Of a stretch of DNA of 14,849 nucleotides, positions 1 through 6,394 are shown piece after piece. Under the pieces are notes generated by a model. It ran no database searches. It was not told the origin of the DNA and saw only the letters and a list, made by a program, of their open reading frames with translations. The DNA is from CAYNRQ01 sp964399875 (GTDB taxonomy: Archaea > Aenigmatarchaeota > Aenigmatarchaeia > QMZP01), in assembly GCA_964399875.1 (NCBI GenBank), contig CAYNRQ010000027.1, forward strand, positions 1 through 14,849. Direction: 5' to 3'. Made by a program: the position numbers and the translations under genes. Within the stretch, counting starts at the first letter, position 1. Each line of letters begins with the position of its first letter.

Positions 1-134
1 GAAAACACTGGATAAACAGGGGAAATAATAAACCTTACTTCTGTTGCAGTTTTTGCAAAAAAGAATATATTCGATTGGAAAATGAAATATCCAAGAGCGA
101 TGCTCATATGTTAGAAAAGGAAGTGGTGACATAA
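1..134 (+). CDS. C-terminal fragment of a probable TRASH/YHS-like metal-binding protein (5' end outside window)
   Basis: The frame starting at base 3 is open from the left edge to a TAA at 132-134, giving 43 residues with no internal start before a late Met. The segment PYFCCSFCKKEY, about a third of the way in, resembles the second half of TRASH/YHS metal-binding domains (aromatic-FCC-x2-C-x3-F/Y), where the cysteines bind a metal ion. The rest of the domain and the protein would lie outside the window, so the parent could be a regulator, a transporter tail or a stand-alone metal chaperone. The next gene begins about 59 nt downstream on the same strand. The call rests on one short motif and an open frame. 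Confidence 0.4.
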   Translation, partial: KHWINRGNNKPYFCCSFCKKEYIRLENEISKSDAHMLEKEVVT

Positions 135-192
135 CTTCCCTGAAATCCGAAGAAATAGATATTTTTATTAATAACAAAAGGTGACTAATTAC

Positions 193-1404
193 ATGGATGT
201 TGAAAAGATAAGAAAAGACTTCCCTGTTCTTGAGAGGGAGATCAATGGAAAACCTATAATATATTTTGACAGTGCCTGCATGGCCCTGAAGCCAAGGCAG
301 GTTATAGAGGCCATGAATCAGTATTACCATGACTTCCCAGCATGTGCTGGAAGGAGTATACACAAACTCAGCAGCCAGGTGGAGGACGCAAGGCAAAAGG
401 CCAGAGAAACCATCAAGAAGTTTGTGGGGGCAAAATACAGTGAAGAGATCATATTCACCAGGAACACAACAGAAGGACTGAATCTTGTTATTAATTCATT
501 GACTCTGAAGTCAGGTGAGATTGTTCTTACAACAGACAGAGAACACAACTCTAACCTTCTTCCATGCCATATGCTAGCAGAAAAGAAGGGTGTTATACAC
601 AAGGTTGTGAGATCAAAACTGGACCACACCTTTGACATGGATGCATTCAAAAGCGCATTAACAGGCGGTGTAAAGCTTGTTTCCTTTGTTTACACCTCAA
701 ACCTGGACGGATACACGCTTCCTGTAAAGGAGATAATAAAAACAGCCCATGATAATGGTTCTTTGGTGCTGCTTGATGGCGCACAAGCGGTTCCCCATCA
801 TGCTGTGAATGTGAATAAACTGGGTGCGGATTTCCTTGCCTTTTCAGGCCATAAAATGCTTGGCCCGACAGGAACAGGTGTTCTTTATGTTAAAAAGGAA
901 AATTATGAAAAACTCAAGCCATTTATGGTAGGCGGGGAAACAGTGGAATGGAGCAGTTACGATAGTCACAAATTCCTGGAACCGCCAGAAAGGTTTGAGG
1001 CAGGTTTACAGAACTATGCAGGAGAGATCGGCCTGGCAGCTGCTGCAGAGTATCTAAATTCTGTAGGAAGGGACAGGATAGGAAAGCATGAGCAGGAACT
1101 CACAAAGCAGATGCATGAGGGCCTTTCCAGCATAGGGGGGATTAAGATAATAGGCGTGCAGAAACCAGAACTTAGGGGAAGCATAACATCCTTTTCTGTT
1201 AATGGCATGAAACACCATGATGTTGCCATGCTTTTGGATCAGAACTCCAATATCATGGTTCGTTCTGGTCAGCACTGCATTCATTCATGGTTCAAGGCCA
1301 GAAGTATAGACGGTTCTGTGCGTGCTTCGCTTTATTTATACAATACAAAGGAAGAGGTTGGGGTGCTCATTCAGGAGATTAAGAAGATAATAAAGCTGAG
1401 GTAA
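193..1404 (+). CDS. Cysteine desulfurase, SufS-like class V aminotransferase
   Basis: PLP enzyme expected to take sulfur from L-cysteine as a persulfide for Fe-S clusters or thio-modifications, leaving alanine. Numbered from the ATG at 193 (403 residues, normal SufS length), it has the His of REHNSN near 118, the PLP aspartate in DGAQ near 195, the Schiff-base Lys of SGHKMLGPTGTG near 221, and a RSGQHC motif with Cys near 362, where SufS has RxGHHC. A GTG in the same frame lies at 181, but AAAAGGTGA at 176-183 is well placed (9 nt) for the ATG at 193, so I use the ATG. A thioredoxin-fold membrane protein starts 4 nt after the stop, so the two are probably cotranscribed. No scaffold protein (IscU/SufB) is visible. 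A related class V lyase is possible, but the active-site Cys favours desulfurase. Confidence 0.88.
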   Translation: MDVEKIRKDFPVLEREINGKPIIYFDSACMALKPRQVIEAMNQYYHDFPACAGRSIHKLSSQVEDARQKARETIKKFVGAKYSEEIIFTRNTTEGLNLVINSLTLKSGEIVLTTDREHNSNLLPCHMLAEKKGVIHKVVRSKLDHTFDMDAFKSALTGGVKLVSFVYTSNLDGYTLPVKEIIKTAHDNGSLVLLDGAQAVPHHAVNVNKLGADFLAFSGHKMLGPTGTGVLYVKKENYEKLKPFMVGGETVEWSSYDSHKFLEPPERFEAGLQNYAGEIGLAAAAEYLNSVGRDRIGKHEQELTKQMHEGLSSIGGIKIIGVQKPELRGSITSFSVNGMKHHDVAMLLDQNSNIMVRSGQHCIHSWFKARSIDGSVRASLYLYNTKEEVGVLIQEIKKIIKLR

Positions 1405-1408
1405 TCTT

Positions 1409-2206
1409 ATGGTTATATGTATTGCTGCCCTTGTTGTGCTGGCCGTGCTGAGCATTTTTTCAGCAAAATACAGAAAATGGGCAAAAGAGGCCTTTGATTG
1501 CGTCGCGCGAAGAGTAACACTCAGACCATGCAGAACGGGTTTTGATGAAAAGGTGAAGGCCAAGATAGTCGGAAAACTTATGAAAAAAAACATGGGTCTT
1601 GCCAGGTTCACGCACAAACACTTTGAAACCATGAGCTGGATATTCACAATAGTGTTCTTTGTTTCCCTTGTTCTTGTTATAAACGGCTTTGCAAACCTGG
1701 TAATTTACGGAACATGTGACCCTATTACTGGAAACTGCATATTCAACCCCGGGGGGGATCCCAACAGGGTTCTGTGCCCTTTCGAGGGCCTGGAACCTCA
1801 AGTTAGTGTGGCTACAATAGGCGGATTCATGGATATAGAATCCGCTATAATAGAAGGCACGCCAAAAGTGTATTTTTTCGGAACCACATGGTGTCCGCAC
1901 TGCAGATGGGAAAGGCCTATCTTTATGGAGATAACAGAGAAGTTCAAGGATTATATAGAATTCAAAAAGATAGAGATAGATCTGGAACAGGACTCGCCTG
2001 ATATATCTGTCTTCAATCATTATTCCCCTGAAGGAAGAATACCCCTTCTGATTTTAGGAGGCAAGTACTTCAGAATCGGATCAGGAGAAACCATCGGGGA
2101 AGAGATGGAAAAACAGGTGCTAACAGCCATCCTCTGCAAGATAACAGACAATCCCATAGCAGAATGCAAGAGTCCTGAAATAACGGAGCTGATTAACAGT
2201 ATTTAG
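1409..2206 (+). CDS. Membrane-anchored thioredoxin-fold protein with DsbA-like CPHC site
   Basis: 265 residues. Hydrophobic segments lie at about 2-18 and 76-97, separated by a Lys/Arg-rich loop (about 20-73) that should be cytoplasmic, which puts the C-terminal thioredoxin domain (about 130-245) outside the membrane. The active site is WCPHC at 161-165, and the cis-proline is in GRIP at 209-212. CPHC is the dipeptide context of DsbA, a strong oxidant, which suggests but does not prove disulfide formation rather than reduction. Extra cysteines lie at 103, 110, 123, 243 and 253. GAGGT sits 6 nt before the ATG and the spacing to the desulfurase stop is 4 nt, indicating translational coupling. 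Neighbouring secreted Cys-rich proteins are natural candidate substrates (inference). Confidence 0.8.
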   Translation: MVICIAALVVLAVLSIFSAKYRKWAKEAFDCVARRVTLRPCRTGFDEKVKAKIVGKLMKKNMGLARFTHKHFETMSWIFTIVFFVSLVLVINGFANLVIYGTCDPITGNCIFNPGGDPNRVLCPFEGLEPQVSVATIGGFMDIESAIIEGTPKVYFFGTTWCPHCRWERPIFMEITEKFKDYIEFKKIEIDLEQDSPDISVFNHYSPEGRIPLLILGGKYFRIGSGETIGEEMEKQVLTAILCKITDNPIAECKSPEITELINSI

Positions 2207-2213
2207 GAGATTT

Positions 2214-2279
2214 ATGGACAAAGAATATAAATATGTGGAAGAACCACTTCTTTATGGAAAAAACCTGAACAAAACATAA
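2214..2279 (+). CDS. Possible 21-residue small ORF
   Basis: ATG at 2214 with GGAGA directly upstream (4-nt gap), overlapping the stop region of the thioredoxin-like gene. It encodes MDKEYKYVEEPLLYGKNLNK plus T, a charged, Tyr-rich peptide with no signal or membrane segment. The good ribosome site and head-to-tail spacing make translation plausible as the last cistron of the desulfurase operon. It matches no family I know and may simply be chance. Confidence 0.25.
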   Translation: MDKEYKYVEEPLLYGKNLNKT

Positions 2280-2309
2280 AGCTTTTTAGTGGCTTTTCTA
2301 ATTATAAAT

Positions 2310-2660
2310 ATGAGAGCGTATTTTCTTCTTCCCGCTGCTCTGATTGTTTTTGTTGTGCTGATTAGCGGGTGCACCCAAGAAGGTGAAGACACCGGAGGCC
2401 ATGCTCCGAATGTTAGTGACCTGTGCCAGAAGCTTTGTCTGGAGTTAAAAGAAAACGGCATGCCTCTGGAAGACGGGCCCTGCATCTCTGACATAAACTG
2501 GACCAAGTGGAACATAGATGGCTGGGTGTGTGATGTGGCCCATTCACCCAGGCAGGATGTGGATAACCTTCCAGAGAATCAGTGCGAAACATTCAGGTCT
2601 GGCCGGGCGCATCATTTTGTGGAAGTTGATGCTGAGTGCAACATTATCAGGGCGGTTTAG
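2310..2660 (+). CDS. Small secreted lipoprotein with six conserved-looking cysteines
   Basis: 116 residues from the ATG at 2310. A GTG at 2289 would add seven residues before the signal peptide and is less likely. The signal peptide is hydrophobic at 3-18 and ends in the lipobox LISGC, with Cys21 the lipidation site. The mature part has Cys at 39, 43, 58, 74, 92 and 110, enough for three disulfides, and the stretches GPCISD, WVCDVAHSPR and HHFVEVD. I recall this general pattern from small uncharacterised archaeal secreted proteins but cannot name a family. The CPHC thioredoxin-like protein encoded just upstream could act on it (inference). A weak TATA-like sequence (CTTTTTAG, about 2282-2289) lies some 25 nt before the ATG. 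Function unknown. Confidence 0.7.
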   Translation: MRAYFLLPAALIVFVVLISGCTQEGEDTGGHAPNVSDLCQKLCLELKENGMPLEDGPCISDINWTKWNIDGWVCDVAHSPRQDVDNLPENQCETFRSGRAHHFVEVDAECNIIRAV

Positions 2661-2869
2661 GTGCAGCTTTTTAATATTTGTTCTGAAATTTAAATCAGAA
2701 TTCCACCGCTCAATAGACCGGCGGTTTCACCCAGCGAGGCAAACAGCGAACACCAGCCGCGGCGGAATTACTCTCAAACAATTAACCAGGAGCTCCGCAT
2801 CCCGCCAGTCTTATTAACCAATTGTGTGTGACTGGTGGTAAGGAGCTAATCAATTAACCGTTTGAGAGC
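2661..2869. other. Structured, GC-rich intergenic region
   Basis: The gap between lipoprotein and hydrolase contains: a palindrome TTCTGA...TCAGAA at 2681-2700 with an AT-rich centre (AAATTTAAAT) that could be a TATA box; a GC-rich stretch at 2703-2767 (about two thirds G+C) bounded by AATTCCACCG and CGGCGGAATT, complementary apart from one A-C pair; and the long hairpin listed separately at 2771-2868. The high GC and nested complementarity in an AT-rich genome suggest a structured RNA, either a separate non-coding RNA or the leader of the hydrolase mRNA. It matches no tRNA, 5S, SRP or RNase P landmark that I can see. Confidence 0.45.
2771..2868 (+). repeat. Repeated intergenic element, copy A: long hairpin with AATTAACC motifs
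   Basis: Outer arms CTCTCAAAC (2771-2779) and GTTTGAGAG (2860-2868) are perfectly complementary. Inside, AGCTCC (2791-2796) pairs with GGAGCT (2842-2847), and CCGCCAGTC (2802-2810) pairs with GACTGGTGG (2830-2838) with one G-T pair. ATTAACC occurs three times (2781, 2813 and 2853), the middle copy in the 19-nt apical loop. The right end CAATTAACCGTTTGAGAG (2851-2868) recurs with one change at 12486-12503. The helix ends one base before the ATG of the hydrolase, so if it forms in the mRNA it would cover the initiation region. Confidence 0.6.
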
Positions 2870-3586
2870 ATGTTAAAGAGAAATCTGGATCATCTGAAAG
2901 GTCTTGGCAAGAAGAGATTGCCAAAGAACCTTAGAAAGAAAATAGAAATAAAGCATGAAGATATGCCAAAAGACTACACTTCAGATGGTGTAAAGATAGA
3001 ATGGCTGGGTCATGCTGGTTTTAAAATAAAGGGAAAAAATGTTGTCATCTATATAGATCCTTACATGATTTCAGGGGATGTGGAAAAGGCCGACCTTATA
3101 CTTATAACACATGATCATTATGATCATTGCGATCCAGAATCAGTTGATAAAATAAAGAAAGAAGGCACTGTTATAGTCACAACAGGAGAAGCCGTTAAGA
3201 AACTCGGCGCAGGAAAAAAGATAGGAGCCGGGGAGAGTATAACAGAAAAGGGCGTGAAGATAAAAGCAGTCCATGCATATAATATAGGGAAGCATTTTCA
3301 CCCTGAGGGATACGGCTTGGGGTTTGTGATAAGAGTTGACGGATTGAACATATATCATGCAGGAGACACTGACCATATATATGAAATGAAGAACCTGGGG
3401 GGGATAGATGTTGCGTTGCTGCCTGTTGGCGGAACATATACAATGTCAGAGGAAGAGGCAGCAAAGGCTGTTGATATGATAAAACCAAAGACAGCAATAC
3501 CCATGCACTATGGCACAATAACATCAGGAGATCCGGAGAAATTCAAAAAGCTTGTTAAAAGCAAAACAAAGGTCGTAATTCTATAG
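2870..3586 (+). CDS. Metallo-beta-lactamase-fold metal-dependent hydrolase (UPF0173-like)
   Basis: 238 residues. The core starts near residue 41 (VKIEWLGHAGF), and the zinc/manganese motif HDHYDH lies at 81-86. Further expected metal or active-site elements are the His of AVHAYN (135), HAGDTD at 163-168 and PMHYG with His213. This matches the UPF0173 / UlaG-like branch of the superfamily, whose substrates in archaea are mostly unknown. The first 40 residues, rich in Lys, precede the usual start of the domain. A later start (Met32) would remove most of them, and no good ribosome site lies next to the ATG at 2870, so the start is uncertain. The long hairpin of the repeated element ends just before this ATG and may regulate it. 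Confidence 0.82.
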   Translation: MLKRNLDHLKGLGKKRLPKNLRKKIEIKHEDMPKDYTSDGVKIEWLGHAGFKIKGKNVVIYIDPYMISGDVEKADLILITHDHYDHCDPESVDKIKKEGTVIVTTGEAVKKLGAGKKIGAGESITEKGVKIKAVHAYNIGKHFHPEGYGLGFVIRVDGLNIYHAGDTDHIYEMKNLGGIDVALLPVGGTYTMSEEEAAKAVDMIKPKTAIPMHYGTITSGDPEKFKKLVKSKTKVVIL

Positions 3587-3589
3587 ATT

Positions 3590-3612
3590 TTACTAAAAAA
3601 TATAAACCCTTT
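3590..3612 (+). promoter_or_regulatory. Archaeal TATA-type promoter for the radical SAM gene
   Basis: AAAAAATATAAACC, centred near 3601, lies 26 nt before the ATG at 3627, with a purine-rich stretch in front where the TFB recognition element would be. The spacing fits transcription starting at or next to the ATG, that is, a leaderless mRNA. No Shine-Dalgarno sequence is present before this ATG. Confidence 0.6.
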
Positions 3613-3626
3613 ATTTAATTTTAAAT

Positions 3627-5102
3627 ATGCCAGAAGAAACAGAGGGGAATGAAGAATATGATGCTGAGATGGTTGCAAAGGCAGTGGAGAACTGGCTAGG
3701 CAATCCCATATCAAGAAGTTTTCTTCGAATGGCGTGTGGCGATACAGCAGAAGGTCCGAGACTGGAGAAGCTTTTGAGGAAATACATAGGGGACAATATT
3801 AATTTTCATGGTATAAGGGACAGGGTGGGTTACAGGGTTGTCAAGATGGCAATAGACAAGGGTTCTGGTTCGTTTGGCGTTACCAAGAATCAGATGGGTG
3901 ATGCCCTGAAGGACCCCATATTCAGAAGGGCTCTGGTCAATGTTCTGGAGGGCATAGCCAAGTATGGGGTTCAGAGGCCCCAGATCAGCATAGCGCCTTT
4001 TCTGGTTGTCTGGAACTTCACCCATTGTTGTAATCTGAGATGTCAGCACTGTTATGAGAATTCTGATGGCACATTCCTTCCTGATGAACTTACAACAGAG
4101 GAGGCCAAAAAGGCAATAGATGATTTCGCAAGGGCAGGCGTGGCTGCTATTGCATTCTCCGGCGGTGAGCCTCTGATGAGAAAGGATTTCTTTGAGGTTG
4201 CAAGTTACGCAAAGAAAAAGGATTTCTATGTAACAGTGGCAACCAATGGGACACTTGTGACACCAGAGATAGCAAAGAGGATGAAAGATGCTGGAGTGGG
4301 TTATGTTGAGATAAGCCTTGATGGTTTTGAGAAAGAGCATGACAAGCTAAGAAGGGTTCCTGGTGCATGGAAAAAGGCCTGTGAAGGAATCAAGAACTGT
4401 GTGGCTGTTGGTATGGATACATGCGCTGCAACAACAGTGACCAAATACAATTTAAAGATAATACCAAAGCTGGTTGATTTTATTGAAAAGAAATTGGGGG
4501 CTAACAGGATGATAGCCTTTAACTTTGTTCCCACAAGAAGAGGAAAAGAGATGGCTAAACAGGATCTGACACCGCAGGAGAGAGAAGATCTTCTGAAGTT
4601 CCTCTATTCCAAACTCATGGACAAGGAATGCAAGCTGCAGACACTGTGCACAGCGCCGCAGTATGCAAGGATATCTGCAGAGTATGCTTCTGGACCTGCT
4701 GTTGCAACCCATTTCACAAACCAGGCCGCAATAGAGGCGTTGCAGGGCAAGACTAAAACACTTGGTGAATTTATTGGGGGCTGTGGTGCTGCAAGGCTTT
4801 ATGGCGCAATGGAACCCAATGGTGATATCTTTCCTTGCGTGTTCATTCCCATAAAACTAGGGAATATCAGAGAAAAGAGCATAAAGGAGATATGGAACAA
4901 GTCAGATGTGCTTAAGAAGATAAGAAAAAGAGAGGAATTCAAGGGCCACTGCGGGGTATGTGATTACAGGCATGTGTGCGGCGGGTGCAGGGCAAGGGCC
5001 TATGGTTATTTCGGGGATGTCCAGGGCCCTGACCCCGGATGCAAGCTGAATCAGGAATACTGGGAAAAAATTAAAAGAGAAAAGGAAGATGAAAACCAGT
5101 AA
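3627..5102 (+). CDS. Radical SAM/SPASM-domain protein with N-terminal helical extension
   Basis: 491 residues. The [4Fe-4S]/SAM motif is C135-NLR-C139-QH-C142, followed by SGGEP at 178-182. The C-terminal part carries a cysteine set typical of auxiliary-cluster SPASM/Twitch domains: C386, C404, C442, C445, C451, C454 and C472, including GGCRARAYGYFGD and PDPGC. The last motifs resemble AhbC/AhbD/NirJ-type heme-pathway enzymes, but that resemblance is not enough to assign a substrate, and peptide-modifying relatives share it. CTAPQYAR at about 341-348 is another likely conserved cysteine site. Residues 1-120 form a Lys/Glu-rich, probably helical extension that I cannot assign. No precursor peptide gene was recognised beside it. 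The TATA box 26 nt upstream indicates its own promoter. Confidence 0.85.
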   Translation: MPEETEGNEEYDAEMVAKAVENWLGNPISRSFLRMACGDTAEGPRLEKLLRKYIGDNINFHGIRDRVGYRVVKMAIDKGSGSFGVTKNQMGDALKDPIFRRALVNVLEGIAKYGVQRPQISIAPFLVVWNFTHCCNLRCQHCYENSDGTFLPDELTTEEAKKAIDDFARAGVAAIAFSGGEPLMRKDFFEVASYAKKKDFYVTVATNGTLVTPEIAKRMKDAGVGYVEISLDGFEKEHDKLRRVPGAWKKACEGIKNCVAVGMDTCAATTVTKYNLKIIPKLVDFIEKKLGANRMIAFNFVPTRRGKEMAKQDLTPQEREDLLKFLYSKLMDKECKLQTLCTAPQYARISAEYASGPAVATHFTNQAAIEALQGKTKTLGEFIGGCGAARLYGAMEPNGDIFPCVFIPIKLGNIREKSIKEIWNKSDVLKKIRKREEFKGHCGVCDYRHVCGGCRARAYGYFGDVQGPDPGCKLNQEYWEKIKREKEDENQ

Positions 5103-5189
5103 AATTAAACTTGCCATATCAGGGCAGAAATTGGAAGAAGGTGTTTAGCATTCTCCAAGCATACCAGAGTCATATGGGACTTTTATTGG

Positions 5190-5208
5190 CGGGTTTTTCT
5201 TTTTCTTA
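5190..5208 (+). terminator. T-rich probable transcription terminator
   Basis: GGGTTTTTCTTTTTCTT lies about 90 nt after the radical SAM gene. Archaeal RNA polymerase stops at T tracts without needing a hairpin. The tract faces the end of the minus-strand aminopeptidase gene and separates the two convergent units. Confidence 0.4.
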
Positions 5209-5276
5209 GTCCTTTCATAATTCATCAGGGTCACCTTTTGAATTCCTGGCCAGTCTATCTATTCCATAATCTAACG

Positions 5277-6320
5277 TTATCTGCTGTTGTGCACAACACC
5301 CTCAATCTTTGGCGGTTTTTTCAAAAGTTCTACTAAAAGTTTAATTGCGTTTTCTATGTCCTTTTTATTTGCTATGCCAACTTCTGTGTGCATATTTCTT
5401 ATTGGTATACCCAGAACACTGGCAGGCACACCTGCCTTAGAAACAGAGATTATGCTTGCGTCTGTTGTTCCTAGCTCGCTCACCTCTAATTGAAATGGTA
5501 TTTTATTCTTTTTGGCTATACTTAGCATTGTTTCATTTATTTTTCTGTTTGCTATCATCTCCCCGTCCTTTATGGTTATGCACGGACCCTTTCCCATGAA
5601 CCTTGTGGGTTCCTCAAACACATCGTTTGCATGTGTTGTGTCCACTGCTATTCCCCAGTCAGGAGAAACATGGAATGCTGATGTTTTGGCTCCGTAAAGC
5701 CCTATCTCTTCCTGAACAGTGAAGACAAAATACACCTCTATCCTTTGGTTTTTGAGCCTCTTGGCAACTTCTATGAGAATAAAGCAGCCTATCCTGTCAT
5801 CCAGTGCCTTTCCTGTAATTATATCCCCTGATCCCAGAAAACCCGATTGCTGCTCAAGGGGGACATATGTTCCTACACTGACACCAAGTTTTCTAAGCTC
5901 TTCTTTTTTCAGGCCCGTGTCCACAAACACGCTCTCTATATTGGGAAGATCCTCCACATCCTTGCCGGAACTAACTTCTTTTGTTGTTATTATACCCCTT
6001 ATGTATCCTTTTTTTGTCTTTACCTTCACTGTCTGGCCTATCAGTGGAACAACATTAACACCGCCTATACCAGAACAATAAACAAGTCCTCTCTTGTCAA
6101 TCCTCTTGACCATAAGACCCACCTCATCCATGTGGGCTGCAAGCATGGCCTTGGGGCCTTGGCCCTTCTTATGGGCTATAAGATTTCCCAGATCATCTAT
6201 AAATATCTCATCCACATAGGGTCTTATTTCTTTTCTTATCAGTTTCCGGACTGGTTCCTCATTTCCAGAAACACCCGGAGTGTTTATCAGATTTTCCAGA
6301 AGTTTTGTATTAAGGATCAT
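5277..6320 (-). CDS. M42-family aminopeptidase (TET/endoglucanase-M-like)
   Basis: 347 residues from the ATG at 6320, the usual M42 length. The two-metal site is visible: AAHMDEVG (His), KALDDRIG (bridging Asp), VQEEIGLYGA (catalytic Glu and ligand Glu), AVDTTHANDV (Asp) and NMHTEVG (His). These enzymes are large cytoplasmic tetrahedral complexes that trim peptides released by the proteasome. In-frame starts at 6338 (ATG) and 6356 (TTG) exist, but GCTTAAATC, centred near 6346, is 26 nt before the 6320 ATG, and MILNTKLLENLINTPGVSG is a typical family N-terminus. The metal and catalytic residues are all intact, in contrast to the broken gene upstream. Confidence 0.9.
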   Translation of the reverse strand: MILNTKLLENLINTPGVSGNEEPVRKLIRKEIRPYVDEIFIDDLGNLIAHKKGQGPKAMLAAHMDEVGLMVKRIDKRGLVYCSGIGGVNVVPLIGQTVKVKTKKGYIRGIITTKEVSSGKDVEDLPNIESVFVDTGLKKEELRKLGVSVGTYVPLEQQSGFLGSGDIITGKALDDRIGCFILIEVAKRLKNQRIEVYFVFTVQEEIGLYGAKTSAFHVSPDWGIAVDTTHANDVFEEPTRFMGKGPCITIKDGEMIANRKINETMLSIAKKNKIPFQLEVSELGTTDASIISVSKAGVPASVLGIPIRNMHTEVGIANKKDIENAIKLLVELLKKPPKIEGVVHNSR

Positions 6321-6339
6321 GTTTATATTTATTTCCATA

Positions 6340-6352
6340 TGCTTAAATCTTT
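6340..6352 (-). promoter_or_regulatory. TATA-type promoter for the M42 aminopeptidase gene
   Basis: Read on the minus strand, AGATTTAAGCATA is centred about 26 nt before the ATG at 6320. This spacing matches the other promoters in the window and decides between three possible starts. Confidence 0.5.
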
Positions 6353-6394
6353 TCAAATGCCTGGTTATTTACTGCTGGTTAACCTATGGGTTTA

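Noticed and set aside
1460..2020. Long minus-strand open frame of 186 codons opposite the thioredoxin-like gene
   Set aside because: The plus-strand frame has a clear domain, topology and ribosome site; the opposite frame has no recognisable motif and no start signal.
2745..2775. CACCAGCCGCGGCGGAATTA resembles the 530-loop of 16S rRNA
   Set aside because: Only a dozen or so bases agree, the order of bases differs from the archaeal consensus (one C/G block is shifted), and no other rRNA sequence surrounds it.
2771..2868. Integron attC-like site
   Set aside because: The outer arms are complementary and the site folds, but the ends CTCAAAC and GTTTGAG do not fit the RYYYAAC/GTTRRRY core consensus, and there is no integrase or cassette array in the window.
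3711..4340. Minus-strand open frame of 209 codons opposite the radical SAM gene
   Set aside because: It is antisense to a conserved enzyme, has an unlikely composition rich in Cys, Ile, Tyr and His, and no promoter or ribosome site.
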